Shown: piece by piece, positions 1 to 6,620 of the stretch
Position numbering within the stretch: the first letter of the stretch is position 1
Layout: the number at the start of each line of letters is the position of its first letter
Assembly: GCA_006227785.1 (NCBI GenBank)
Contig: SBFU01000189.1
Coordinates: 1 to 12,869, forward strand
Reading direction: 5' to 3'
DNA: 12,869 nucleotides
From: Burkholderiales bacterium
GTDB lineage: Bacteria > Pseudomonadota > Gammaproteobacteria > Burkholderiales > Burkholderiaceae_C
Made by a program: the position numbers and the translations under genes
The notes under the pieces: generated by a model
What the model was told of the DNA's origin: nothing
Databases searched by the model: none
Seen by the model: only the letters and a program-made list of their open reading frames with translations

Positions 1-2667
1 GCGGTGCTGGAGTTCCAGCCCTGGGTGCCCGAGATCGGGTTGAACCTCGGCTTCCGGCTCGACGGTCTTTCGTTGATGTTCGCTGGCCTGATCATGGGGA
101 TTGGCCTGCTGATCATCCTGTACGCCAGCTACTACCTGAGCCCGAAGGATTCAGCCGCGAAGTTCTACGCTGTCATGATGCTGTTCATGGCGGCCATGCT
201 GGGCGTGGTGCTGTCGGACAACCTGCTGTTGCTGGTCGTGTTCTGGGAGCTCACCAGCCTGTCCTCCTTCCTGCTGGTGGGCTACTGGAGCCATCGCCCC
301 GACGCGCGTGCCGGGGCCCGCCAGGCACTGGCGGTCACCGGGGGCGGAGGTCTGGCCATGCTCGGCGGTTTTGTCCTGCTGGGCCAGATTGCCGGTACCT
401 TCGAATTGAGCCAGATGGTCGGTCGTGCGGCCGAGATCCAGGCCGATCCGCTGTTCGTGCCGGCCTTGTTGCTGATCCTGCTGGGGGCCTTCACCAAGAG
501 CGCGCAGTTTCCGTTCCACTTCTGGTTGCCCGATGCCATGGCCGCGCCCACCCCGGTCTCGGCCTACCTGCACTCGGCAACCATGGTCAAGGCCGGGGTG
601 TTCCTGCTCATGCGCATGTACCCGGTGCTGGCCGGATCGGGCTGGTTTGAGGTCATTGTCACCACCGCCGGGCTGGTCACGGTGCTGTTCGCTGCCTTCA
701 TCGCGCTGTTCAAACACGACCTCAAAGGCCTGCTGGCGTACTCCACCGTCAGCCACCTCGGTCTGGTTACCTTCCTGGTGGGGCTGGGTTCACCGCTGGC
801 TGCCGTTGCAGCGGTCTTCCATGTGCTGAACCATGCCACCTTCAAGGCCTCGCTGTTCATGATCGCGGGCATCGTGGACCATGAGACGCATTCGCGCGAC
901 ATGCGCCAACTGGGGGGGCTGTACCGGCTCATGCCCTGGACAGCCACGCTGTCGATGGTGGCGGCCGCCTCCATGGCCGGCGTGCCATTGACCAACGGCT
1001 TCCTGTCCAAGGAAATGTTCTTCACCGAGGCGGTGGTCGGTACCGCCGGTCTGTGGGCCTGGCTGGTGCCCGCGGCGGTGACCCTGGCTGGCGTCTTCAG
1101 TGTGGCCTACTCGCTGCGCTTCGTGCACGACACCTATTTCAACGGCCCCCTTGGCGACGTGCCCAACACCCACCCGCACGAACCCCCGCTGGGCATGAAG
1201 CTGCCGGCCATGCTGCTGGTGTCCTTGTGCATCCTGGTCGGCCTGTTGCCGGCGGTCACCTTCGGTCCACTGGTCGATGTGGCCGCCACGGCCCTGGTGG
1301 CCCGGCCCCTGCCGGATTACCACCTGTCCATCTGGCACGGGTTCAACCTGCCTCTGCTCATGAGCGTGGTCGCCCTGATGGCTGGCGTCGGGCTGTACCT
1401 GTGGCTGGCGCGCGGGCGCCGTCTGCACCGCATCAGTTCCGAAGACTGGTTTGGCCCCGCCACCGGGAGGCAGGTCTTTGATGCGGCGGTGGATGGACTG
1501 TTCGGTTTCGCCGGTCGCCTGTCGGCAAAGCTGGAAAACGGGTCGCTGCAGCGGTACCTGGCCTGGATGGTGGCCGCGGCCATCGTGGTCGGCGCTGCGC
1601 CGTTGCTGGGCAGCGGCCTCGGGACGGGTGACCGTGAGCTGCTGCCTGCCGACCCGCTGGCGGTGGCTGTCTGGCTCCTGTTGCTGGCCACCTGCATGGC
1701 CCTGACGGTTTCGCACCATCAGCGATTCCTGGCCGTGGTGTTGGTGGGGGTGGTCGGCCTGGCCACGTCACTGGCCTTCGTCAGTCTGTCGGCACCTGAT
1801 CTGGCCCTGACCCAGCTGTCGGTGGAGCTGGTGTCCACCGTGCTGCTGCTGATGGGGCTGGCCCTGTTGCCACAGCATTCGCCTCGCGAGTCATCGGGTG
1901 CACGCAAACTGCGTGACGGGATCCTGGCGCTGGCTGGTGGCGCGGGCATGAGCTGGATTGCCTGGGTACTTCTGACCCGCGACCACAGTTCCATCTCCTG
2001 GTTCTTCCTGGAGAACGCCATCCCGCTGGGCGGAGGCTCCAATGTCGTCAACGTGATCCTGGTTGACTTCCGCGGCTACGACACCTTTGGCGAAATCACG
2101 GTGCTGGGCATCGCGGCCATCGGTGTGCTGGCGCTGATGGAAGGCATGCGCACACGCAGGCCTGCGGTGGATGAGCACGGGTTGCCCTGGACCTTCCGTG
2201 AGCACCCCTTGTTGCTGCGGGTGGCGGCCAACGTGGTGCTGCCGGTGGCGCTGGTGTTCACCATTTACATCTTCATGCGCGGACACAACATGCCTGGCGG
2301 TGGTTTCATTGCCGGCCTGATCACGGCGGTCGCGCTGGTTCTGCAGTACATGGCCATGGGACAAGACAGAGCGGAAACCCACCTGAAGTCCGAGCATGGC
2401 CGGCGCTTCGTGCGCTGGATCGGCGCTGGCCTGGGCATCGCCGGCTTGACTGGTGTCGCCGCTTTCGTGTTCGGTCGTCCGTTTCTCACCAGTGCCCATG
2501 GACATCCGCATGTGCCCCTCCTCGGTGAGCTGCCGTTCGCATCGGCAGCTCTGTTCGATCTGGGCGTCTACCTGACTGTGGTGGGGAGCACGCTGCTGAC
2601 CATATCGGTGCTGGGATCGGCCAGCCAGGAGCCACCGCAGGCCACTGGCCCAAGGAGCAACCCATGA
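1..2667 (+). CDS. mrpA: MrpA-MrpB fusion subunit of Mrp cation/proton antiporter (5' partial)
   Basis: This is the large proton-channel subunit of the Mrp (Pha/Mnh) antiporter in the inner membrane. The frame is open at base 1. The first possible start (GTG at 4) falls inside a conserved stretch, so it is probably not the true start and roughly 55-60 N-terminal residues are missing. Numbered from that GTG, the NuoL-like core carries Glu82 (FWELTS), Lys165 (TKSAQFPFHFWLPDAM) and Lys196 (HSATMVKAG), the expected antiporter charged residues. A MbhD-like segment follows near 545-628 (SAPDLALTQLSVE) and a MbhE-like one near 640-720 (DFRGYDTFGE). From about His734 to the end is a complete MnhB/MrpB domain (FMRGHNMPGGGFIAGLI). 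This A-B fusion explains the absence of a separate mrpB and marks the proteobacterial six-gene type. The TGA stop overlaps the mrpC ATG (ATGA). Which cation is exchanged cannot be read from sequence. Confidence 0.95.
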   Translation, partial: AVLEFQPWVPEIGLNLGFRLDGLSLMFAGLIMGIGLLIILYASYYLSPKDSAAKFYAVMMLFMAAMLGVVLSDNLLLLVVFWELTSLSSFLLVGYWSHRPDARAGARQALAVTGGGGLAMLGGFVLLGQIAGTFELSQMVGRAAEIQADPLFVPALLLILLGAFTKSAQFPFHFWLPDAMAAPTPVSAYLHSATMVKAGVFLLMRMYPVLAGSGWFEVIVTTAGLVTVLFAAFIALFKHDLKGLLAYSTVSHLGLVTFLVGLGSPLAAVAAVFHVLNHATFKASLFMIAGIVDHETHSRDMRQLGGLYRLMPWTATLSMVAAASMAGVPLTNGFLSKEMFFTEAVVGTAGLWAWLVPAAVTLAGVFSVAYSLRFVHDTYFNGPLGDVPNTHPHEPPLGMKLPAMLLVSLCILVGLLPAVTFGPLVDVAATALVARPLPDYHLSIWHGFNLPLLMSVVALMAGVGLYLWLARGRRLHRISSEDWFGPATGRQVFDAAVDGLFGFAGRLSAKLENGSLQRYLAWMVAAAIVVGAAPLLGSGLGTGDRELLPADPLAVAVWLLLLATCMALTVSHHQRFLAVVLVGVVGLATSLAFVSLSAPDLALTQLSVELVSTVLLLMGLALLPQHSPRESSGARKLRDGILALAGGAGMSWIAWVLLTRDHSSISWFFLENAIPLGGGSNVVNVILVDFRGYDTFGEITVLGIAAIGVLALMEGMRTRRPAVDEHGLPWTFREHPLLLRVAANVVLPVALVFTIYIFMRGHNMPGGGFIAGLITAVALVLQYMAMGQDRAETHLKSEHGRRFVRWIGAGLGIAGLTGVAAFVFGRPFLTSAHGHPHVPLLGELPFASAALFDLGVYLTVVGSTLLTISVLGSASQEPPQATGPRSNP

Positions 2668-3053
2668 GCATGGAATTCCTGTTGGCCTCGGGCATCGGTT
2701 TTGTCACCGCCTGCGGCATCTACCTGTTGCTGCGGGGGCGCACCTTTCCGGTGGTGCTCGGACTGTCCTTGATCGGTTACGCCGTCAACGTGTTCATTTT
2801 TCTCATGGGCCGGCTGTGGACGGACGCACTCCCGATCCTGGTGGGCAGTGAGGCGGTGGCCGACCCGCTGCCCCAGGCTCTGGTGCTCACCGCCATCGTG
2901 ATCGGCTTCGCCACCACCGGCTTCGTCATCGAGCTGGCCTTGCGAAGCCGTCATGAAAGCGGCAGCGACCACGTTGACGGCCATGAGCCAGGACATGCAT
3001 CTGGCCACGTCTCGGGGCGTTCGGCCGATGAGAACAACGGGGAGCGTGCCTGA
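2664..3053 (+). CDS. mrpC: MrpC, NuoK-like subunit of Mrp antiporter
   Basis: This is a 129-residue small membrane subunit homologous to NuoK of complex I and part of the Mrp antiporter complex. Three hydrophobic segments are visible (about residues 4-23, 28-50 and 70-93). The family core motif around PVVLGLSLIGYAVNVFIF and the PLPQALVLTAIVIGFA stretch are both present. The ATG overlaps the mrpA stop as ATGA and has a strong AAGGAG at 2652-2657, indicating coupled translation. The hydrophilic end is longer than I expect for the family. It contains four consecutive HxxG tetrapeptides at residues 103-118 (His103, 107, 111, 115), followed by a polar, acidic/basic end. A short SDHVDG-type ending is common in proteobacterial homologues, and the tandem extension is the unusual part. 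The stop overlaps the mrpD start (TGATG). Confidence 0.95.
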   Translation: MSMEFLLASGIGFVTACGIYLLLRGRTFPVVLGLSLIGYAVNVFIFLMGRLWTDALPILVGSEAVADPLPQALVLTAIVIGFATTGFVIELALRSRHESGSDHVDGHEPGHASGHVSGRSADENNGERA

Positions 3054-4726
3054 TGCTGCAGCCCATGCTGGATTTCTGGGGACAGCATGCGCCGGTGCTG
3101 TCGGTGCTGCTGCCGGCCTTCACTGCCGTACTGTTGCTGCTGTTGGGGGACCATGACGGCATGTCGGCGCAGGGTGGCGGCCATTTGACCGCGCGCCTGC
3201 GCTGGCGCCGGCGACTGGCGCTTGGCTCCACGGCGTTGGGGCTGTCGATGGCAATGGGCCTGGTTTGGCGGGCCTCGACCGGCGAACTGACGGTCTATGA
3301 GCTCGGTGAGTGGCCGGCACCTTTCGGCATCGTGATGGTCGTGGACCGTCTTTCGGCACTGATGGTGCTCCTGACTTCGCTCATCGCCTTGCCGGTGCTT
3401 GCCTATGCCTGTGGAGGCTGGGACACCCGGGGACGCCATTTCCATGCCATCTTCCAGTTTCAGTTGATGGGGCTGTGTGGCGCCTTCCTGACCGGCGACC
3501 TGTTCAACCTGTTCGTTTTCTTCGAGGTGCTGCTGATCGCCTCCTATGTGCTGCTGCTGCACGGTCAGGGTCGCGAGCGGCTGCGCATGGGGGTGCACTA
3601 CGTGGTGCTCAACCTGTCGGCCTCGGCACTTTTCCTGGTGGCCTTGGCCATGGTCTATGCCACCACCGGCACCCTGAACATGGCCGATGTGGCCCTTCAG
3701 GCGGCTTCCCTTGAGGGCGATGGACTGGTCCTCTTTCAGGCCGCCGCACTGATCCTGCTGGTGGTGTTCGGCCTGAAGGCGGCGCTGGTGCCGCTGTACT
3801 TCTGGCTGCCGGGGACCTATGCGGCCGCCTGCGCGCCAGTGGCCGCGCTGTTTGCCATCATGACCAAGGTGGGGGTCTACAGCATCATCCGCATGCACTG
3901 GGTCATTGTCGGCGTCGATGCAGGCGAAGCATCCTTCACTGCCCAACCCTGGTTGCTGCCGCTGGCCCTGCTGACCAGCGTGCTTGGTGTGATCGGCGCG
4001 CTGGCGTCGCACACCATGGGCCGACTGGTGGCCTACCTCACGGTGTCGTCGGTGGGCACCATTCTGGCCGGTGTCGGGCTGTTCACGCCCGCCACCTTGT
4101 CCGCTGCGCTTTACTACACCTTGCACAGCACGGTTGTCATCGCCGGCCTGTTCCTGTTCGTCGAGCTGGTGGCGGCTCAGCGAGGCGGTGCCCGTGACCG
4201 GCTTCAGCCTGCGACGGCGGTGCGAGAGCCCGTGCTGTTGGGCGTCATGATGCTGTTTGGAGCGGCATCGGCCGCCGGTTTGCCGCCTTTGCCCGGCTTC
4301 ATCGGCAAGCTCATGATCCTGGAGAGCAGTTCTGGATTGCCCGCCCAGGTCTGGGTCTGGGTTGTGGTGCTGGTGGTGGGCTTTCTGACCATCATCGGCC
4401 TGGCCCGGGCTGGCGTGGTGCTTTTCTGGCATGTCGAGCCGGACGACGACAGCCACGATGCCGGGCGCAGTCCCCGCATGTTGGGTGCGGCGGCGTCGCT
4501 GATGGTTCTGACGGTGCTGATGGCTGTGATGGCCTCACCCATCAAACGCTACACCGACGCGACCGCGCAGCAGCTGGCCGACAAGGCCTTCTACGCCCAG
4601 ACCATCCTGAAACGCCAGGGTGGTGTCGAACTGCGAACCACCTTGCCTTACGACGGCTCTCGTGGTCCTTTCGTTCGCCCATCCGTTGGCGCGGGGGAGC
4701 AGCCCCCATCGAAGGAGGCCAAATGA
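3053..4726 (+). CDS. mrpD: MrpD, NuoM/N-like proton-channel subunit of Mrp antiporter
   Basis: This is a 557-residue polytopic inner-membrane subunit, the second antiporter-like channel of the Mrp complex. The charged residues expected in the NuoL/M/N family are present: Glu158 in FFEVLLIASYVLLL, Lys242 in VFGLKAALVPLYFWLPG and Lys272 in IMTKVGVYS. The PLPGFIGKLMIL motif lies in the C-terminal half. A basic loop near residues 30-60 separates the first hydrophobic segment from the rest, and a soluble tail of about 50 residues follows the last membrane segment. The start was chosen because ATG 3053 overlaps the mrpC stop as TGATG and has GGGGAG at 3039-3044; an ATG four codons later (3065) is possible but less well placed. 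It ends in an ATGA overlap with mrpE. Confidence 0.96.
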   Translation: MLQPMLDFWGQHAPVLSVLLPAFTAVLLLLLGDHDGMSAQGGGHLTARLRWRRRLALGSTALGLSMAMGLVWRASTGELTVYELGEWPAPFGIVMVVDRLSALMVLLTSLIALPVLAYACGGWDTRGRHFHAIFQFQLMGLCGAFLTGDLFNLFVFFEVLLIASYVLLLHGQGRERLRMGVHYVVLNLSASALFLVALAMVYATTGTLNMADVALQAASLEGDGLVLFQAAALILLVVFGLKAALVPLYFWLPGTYAAACAPVAALFAIMTKVGVYSIIRMHWVIVGVDAGEASFTAQPWLLPLALLTSVLGVIGALASHTMGRLVAYLTVSSVGTILAGVGLFTPATLSAALYYTLHSTVVIAGLFLFVELVAAQRGGARDRLQPATAVREPVLLGVMMLFGAASAAGLPPLPGFIGKLMILESSSGLPAQVWVWVVVLVVGFLTIIGLARAGVVLFWHVEPDDDSHDAGRSPRMLGAAASLMVLTVLMAVMASPIKRYTDATAQQLADKAFYAQTILKRQGGVELRTTLPYDGSRGPFVRPSVGAGEQPPSKEAK

Positions 4727-5274
4727 AGGACGCTTCCCCCGTTTCCATCGGGCGCCGCTGGTTCCCGCACCCTGTGCTGTCGTTGCAGCTGGGCGTGAGT
4801 TGGTTGGTGCTGGTGCACAGTGTCGCGCTGGTCCATTGGATCTCGGCCTTGCTGATCGCATGGGCCATTCCACGCCTGCTGGCCCCGTTTCTGGGTGAGG
4901 CCAGCCGCATCCACTGGCCCACCACGGTACGGCTGACCATGGTGGTGCTGTGGGACATCGTGGTGGCCAACATCACGGTGGCCCGCATCACTCTGGGGTC
5001 GATGCAACGGCCCCGGCCTGCGTGGCTGCGCGTGCCGCTGGAGACCGATCACCCGAGGGTGAACGCCTTGTTTGCCAGCATCATCACCATGACCCCTGGA
5101 ACGGTCTCGATCACCATCTGTGAAGATCGTCGCGAGATCATGGTGCATGCGCTGGACTGCGATGACCCGCAGACCATGGTGCAGGACATGAAGGCGCGCT
5201 ACGAGGCGCCCCTGATCCGGATCTTCAGGTTGCCCGCCCCTGGACACCCTGACAGCTCAAGAGGTGGTGCATGA
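4723..5274 (+). CDS. mrpE: MrpE subunit of Mrp antiporter
   Basis: This is a 183-residue subunit of the Mrp complex (MnhE/PhaE family). Two hydrophobic segments occupy about residues 18-58, a further amphipathic or membrane segment lies near 68-92, and a cytosolic alpha/beta domain follows. The family signature TPGTVS is at residues 124-129, followed by an HALDCDD stretch typical of the family. It starts inside an ATGA overlap with mrpD and is preceded by a strong GAAGGAGG at 4711-4718. It ends in another ATGA overlap with mrpF. In studied Mrp systems MrpE is needed for assembly or full activity and is not itself a proton channel; that role is family knowledge. The last residues (PGHPDSSRGGA) are a poorly conserved-looking hydrophilic end. 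Confidence 0.93.
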   Translation: MKDASPVSIGRRWFPHPVLSLQLGVSWLVLVHSVALVHWISALLIAWAIPRLLAPFLGEASRIHWPTTVRLTMVVLWDIVVANITVARITLGSMQRPRPAWLRVPLETDHPRVNALFASIITMTPGTVSITICEDRREIMVHALDCDDPQTMVQDMKARYEAPLIRIFRLPAPGHPDSSRGGA

Positions 5275-5549
5275 GCCCTTTGCTGGATTTCGCGTTGAAT
5301 GTCGGCATTTTGAGTGTGGCAGCGGCGGTGCTGATGTGCAGCTGGCGCCTGTTCAAGGGGCCCGACATCGCCGACCGGGTGCTGGCGCTGGACACGCTCT
5401 ACATGAGTGTCGTGGCCCTGATCATCCTGCTCGACATGCGATGGGACACCGTGCTGCTGTTCGAGGCCGCGCTCATCGTGGCCATGCTCGGTTTTGTGTC
5501 CACGGTGGCACTGGCCCGCTACATCAACCGCGGTGATGTGGTCGAGTGA
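5271..5549 (+). CDS. mrpF: MrpF subunit of Mrp antiporter
   Basis: This is a 92-residue membrane subunit with three hydrophobic segments (about residues 5-25, 37-55 and 61-84). The family signature RLFKGPDIADRVLALD is present at residues 26-41. It contains the conserved Gly-Pro, Asp35-Arg36 and Asp41; acidic residues here are implicated in cation handling in studied homologues. The ATG overlaps the mrpE stop (ATGA) with GAGGTGG at 5261-5267 as the ribosome-binding site. Length and topology match the family. A second, slightly earlier ATG-started frame overlaps this one (5264-5536) but reads as a compositional shadow with no membrane segments. Confidence 0.94.
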   Translation: MSPLLDFALNVGILSVAAAVLMCSWRLFKGPDIADRVLALDTLYMSVVALIILLDMRWDTVLLFEAALIVAMLGFVSTVALARYINRGDVVE

Positions 5550-5570
5550 CCCCATCATGGAGACAACGAC

Positions 5571-5915
5571 ATGAGCACCTGGTTTGAAAACATCGCTGCC
5601 GTCCTGATCCTGATTGCCAGCTTCTTCCTGCTGGTGGGGGCTGTCGGACTGGTGCGTTTTCCCGACTTCTACATGCGTCTGCACGCACCCACCAAGGCGT
5701 CGACACTGGGGGTGGGCGGCATGCTGATTGCTTCCATGCTGGTCACCTACACGCACGGCTACCCGGGCATCGCCGAGCTGCTGATCACGCTGTTCGTGTT
5801 TGTGACCGCACCCGTTTCGGCGAACCTGATGGGCGAGGCGGCGCTTCATCTGAAGCTGCGTTCGAAGGCGCCGGTACCGCCCGACGCGGTGCCGGAGCGA
5901 CGGGTGGCAGACTGA
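5571..5915 (+). CDS. mrpG: MrpG subunit of Mrp antiporter
   Basis: This is a 114-residue last subunit of the Mrp complex (MnhG/PhaG). The diagnostic motif RFPDFYMRLHAPTKASTLG is at residues 29-47, flanked by hydrophobic segments at about 7-27, 46-61 and 66-85. It is separated from mrpF by 21 bp, the only real gap in the operon, and has GGAGAC at 5559-5564. The gene ends the operon with TGA at 5913-5915. Its last 43 codons (residue 72 onward, including the third membrane segment and the TAPVSANL stretch) are overlapped antisense by the 3' end of the convergent tetR-type gene. After residue about 95 the tail is Pro/Arg-rich and looks unconserved. Confidence 0.94.
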   Translation: MSTWFENIAAVLILIASFFLLVGAVGLVRFPDFYMRLHAPTKASTLGVGGMLIASMLVTYTHGYPGIAELLITLFVFVTAPVSANLMGEAALHLKLRSKAPVPPDAVPERRVAD

Positions 5916-6519
5916 GGCCCAGCCCGCAAAGGTACCGGTCCATGACCTGTGTACCCACCGACACCACATCGTAGCTTGCGGTGTCCAGAAGCCAGTTGTC
6001 GAGAACGCCGGACAGGATGGCCTTGAGCCCGAGCGCCGCCGTGCGGGTGTCCACGGGCAGCGTGATGCCGGCTTCTCTTGCGGCCGCCTCGAACTCCTGC
6101 TCCAGGTAGCGCAGGTATTCGTCGCGCCAGCGGAGCTTGCGTTCGCGCACGGCCAGCATTTCTCCGTTGAACTCGACCTGCTGGGTGGCGATCATGAACA
6201 CCCGCCGCGCCTGTTCGTCACTGGCTGTGATGCGCAGTGCCGTCAGCACCGAGAGGCGCAGACGCTGCAATGGCGTTTCGATGGCCTGGGCGGCATTGAT
6301 CGACTGTTCCATGGGCAGGGTGACCCGCTCCATCATGGCGTGGAAGAGGGCCGCCTTGTCCTGAAAATGCCAGTAGATGGCGCCACGGGTTGTCCCGGCT
6401 GCGCTGGCGATGTCCTGCAGCGAGGTGCGAGAGACGCCATTGGCCAGGAACAGCTGTTCGGCCGCGTCAAGCAGGGCAGATCGTGTGGCTTCGGCGTCGG
6501 CTTTTGTGCGGCGGACCAT
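5785..6519 (-). CDS. acrR: TetR/AcrR-family repressor of the adjacent RND efflux operon
   Basis: This is a 244-residue transcriptional repressor, divergent from the efflux operon and most likely its local regulator. It resembles AcrR/TtgR/MexR-type TetR proteins: the MVRRTK start, a helix-turn-helix at about residues 33-52 (TSLQDIASAAGTTRGAIYWHF), then an all-helical ligand-binding domain to about residue 203. I chose ATG 6519 over an upstream GTG at 6630 because the family begins at MVRR and the longer form would run through the operator into the adaptor gene. No clear Shine-Dalgarno precedes it, so the mRNA may have a short or weak leader. The last 40 residues (PPVAPAP... onward) are low-complexity and rich in Pro, Arg and Ser. 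They lie almost exactly on the antisense of mrpG, beyond the usual 205-215-residue family length. By analogy, ligand binding would release DNA; the ligand is unknown. Confidence 0.93.
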   Translation of the reverse strand: MVRRTKADAEATRSALLDAAEQLFLANGVSRTSLQDIASAAGTTRGAIYWHFQDKAALFHAMMERVTLPMEQSINAAQAIETPLQRLRLSVLTALRITASDEQARRVFMIATQQVEFNGEMLAVRERKLRWRDEYLRYLEQEFEAAAREAGITLPVDTRTAALGLKAILSGVLDNWLLDTASYDVVSVGTQVMDRYLCGLGLSLPPVAPAPRRAVPAPSNAASDEAPPRPSGSPKRVRSQTRTA

Positions 6520-6547
6520 ATTGAAACAGTACAGGAGAAACCCCTTG

Positions 6548-6553
6548 AATATA
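6548..6553 (-). promoter_or_regulatory. Candidate -10 of the repressor gene promoter
   Basis: On the minus strand TATATT lies across the left edge of the operator, 28 bp upstream of the repressor ATG. Its -35 position is again the weak ATACAT from the opposite operator arm. A start about seven bases downstream would give a leader of only about 20 nt, consistent with the missing Shine-Dalgarno. It mirrors the opposite candidate, which suits simultaneous repression, but it is unproven. Confidence 0.35.
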
Positions 6554-6577
6554 CATACATTCACGGTTGTATGTATA
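6550..6577. promoter_or_regulatory. Predicted AcrR-type operator, perfect 10-bp inverted repeat
   Basis: The arms TATACATACA (6550-6559) and TGTATGTATA (6568-6577) are exact reverse complements around an 8-bp spacer (TTCACGGT). The inner eight bases of each arm, TACATACA and TGTATGTA, and the 8-bp spacing are what I recall for the 24-bp AcrR operator of E. coli acrAB. Read on the minus strand, 5 of the 8 spacer bases also agree with my recollection of that site. It sits between the divergent genes, overlapping both candidate -10 elements. One bound repressor could therefore shut off the pump operon and its own gene. Confidence 0.88.
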
Positions 6578-6579
6578 CT
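6574..6579 (+). promoter_or_regulatory. Candidate -10 of the efflux operon promoter
   Basis: TATACT overlaps the right edge of the operator and stands 41 bp before the adaptor ATG, leaving room for a leader of about 35 nt that includes the AAGAGGT ribosome-binding site. The hexamer at 17-bp spacing upstream is ATACAT, a poor -35, and the better TTGAAT at 6545 is too far away (23 bp). The promoter assignment is therefore tentative and rests mainly on position. Confidence 0.4.
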
Positions 6580-6620
6580 TCCGCTCCTTCCCAAGGGTCT
6601 TTTTGCCGCAAGAGGTTTGC

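Larger units (their letters stand above)
6520..6620. promoter_or_regulatory. Divergent control region between repressor and efflux operon
   Basis: This 101-bp non-coding stretch is the longest in the window and is clearly AT-richer than its surroundings. It must carry the promoters for both the leftward repressor gene and the rightward adaptor-pump-channel operon. It contains the 28-bp inverted repeat and a -10-like hexamer at each outer edge of that repeat. It ends with AAGAGGT (6610-6616), the ribosome-binding site that fixes the adaptor start at 6621. A small CCTT/AAGG hairpin followed by a T run lies at 6586-6604. Confidence 0.85.

Noticed and set aside
2951..4456. Long minus-strand open frame (501 codons) opposite mrpD
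   Set aside because: Its translation is rich in His, Gln, Arg and Gly with no domain or membrane pattern, as expected for the antisense of a GC-rich membrane protein gene. mrpD on the other strand is unambiguous.
6586..6604. Small hairpin (CCTT-CCC-AAGG) followed by TCTTTTT in the efflux leader, considered as an attenuator
   Set aside because: The stem has only four pairs, half of them A-T, and it lies right at the presumed transcription start. It is too weak to call a terminator without structural or transcript data.
6567..6620. Upstream in-frame start (TTG) extending the adaptor by 18 residues
   Set aside because: The TTG lies in the operator spacer with no ribosome-binding site, and the extension would put charged residues before the lipoprotein signal. 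ATG 6621 has AAGAGGT at proper spacing.
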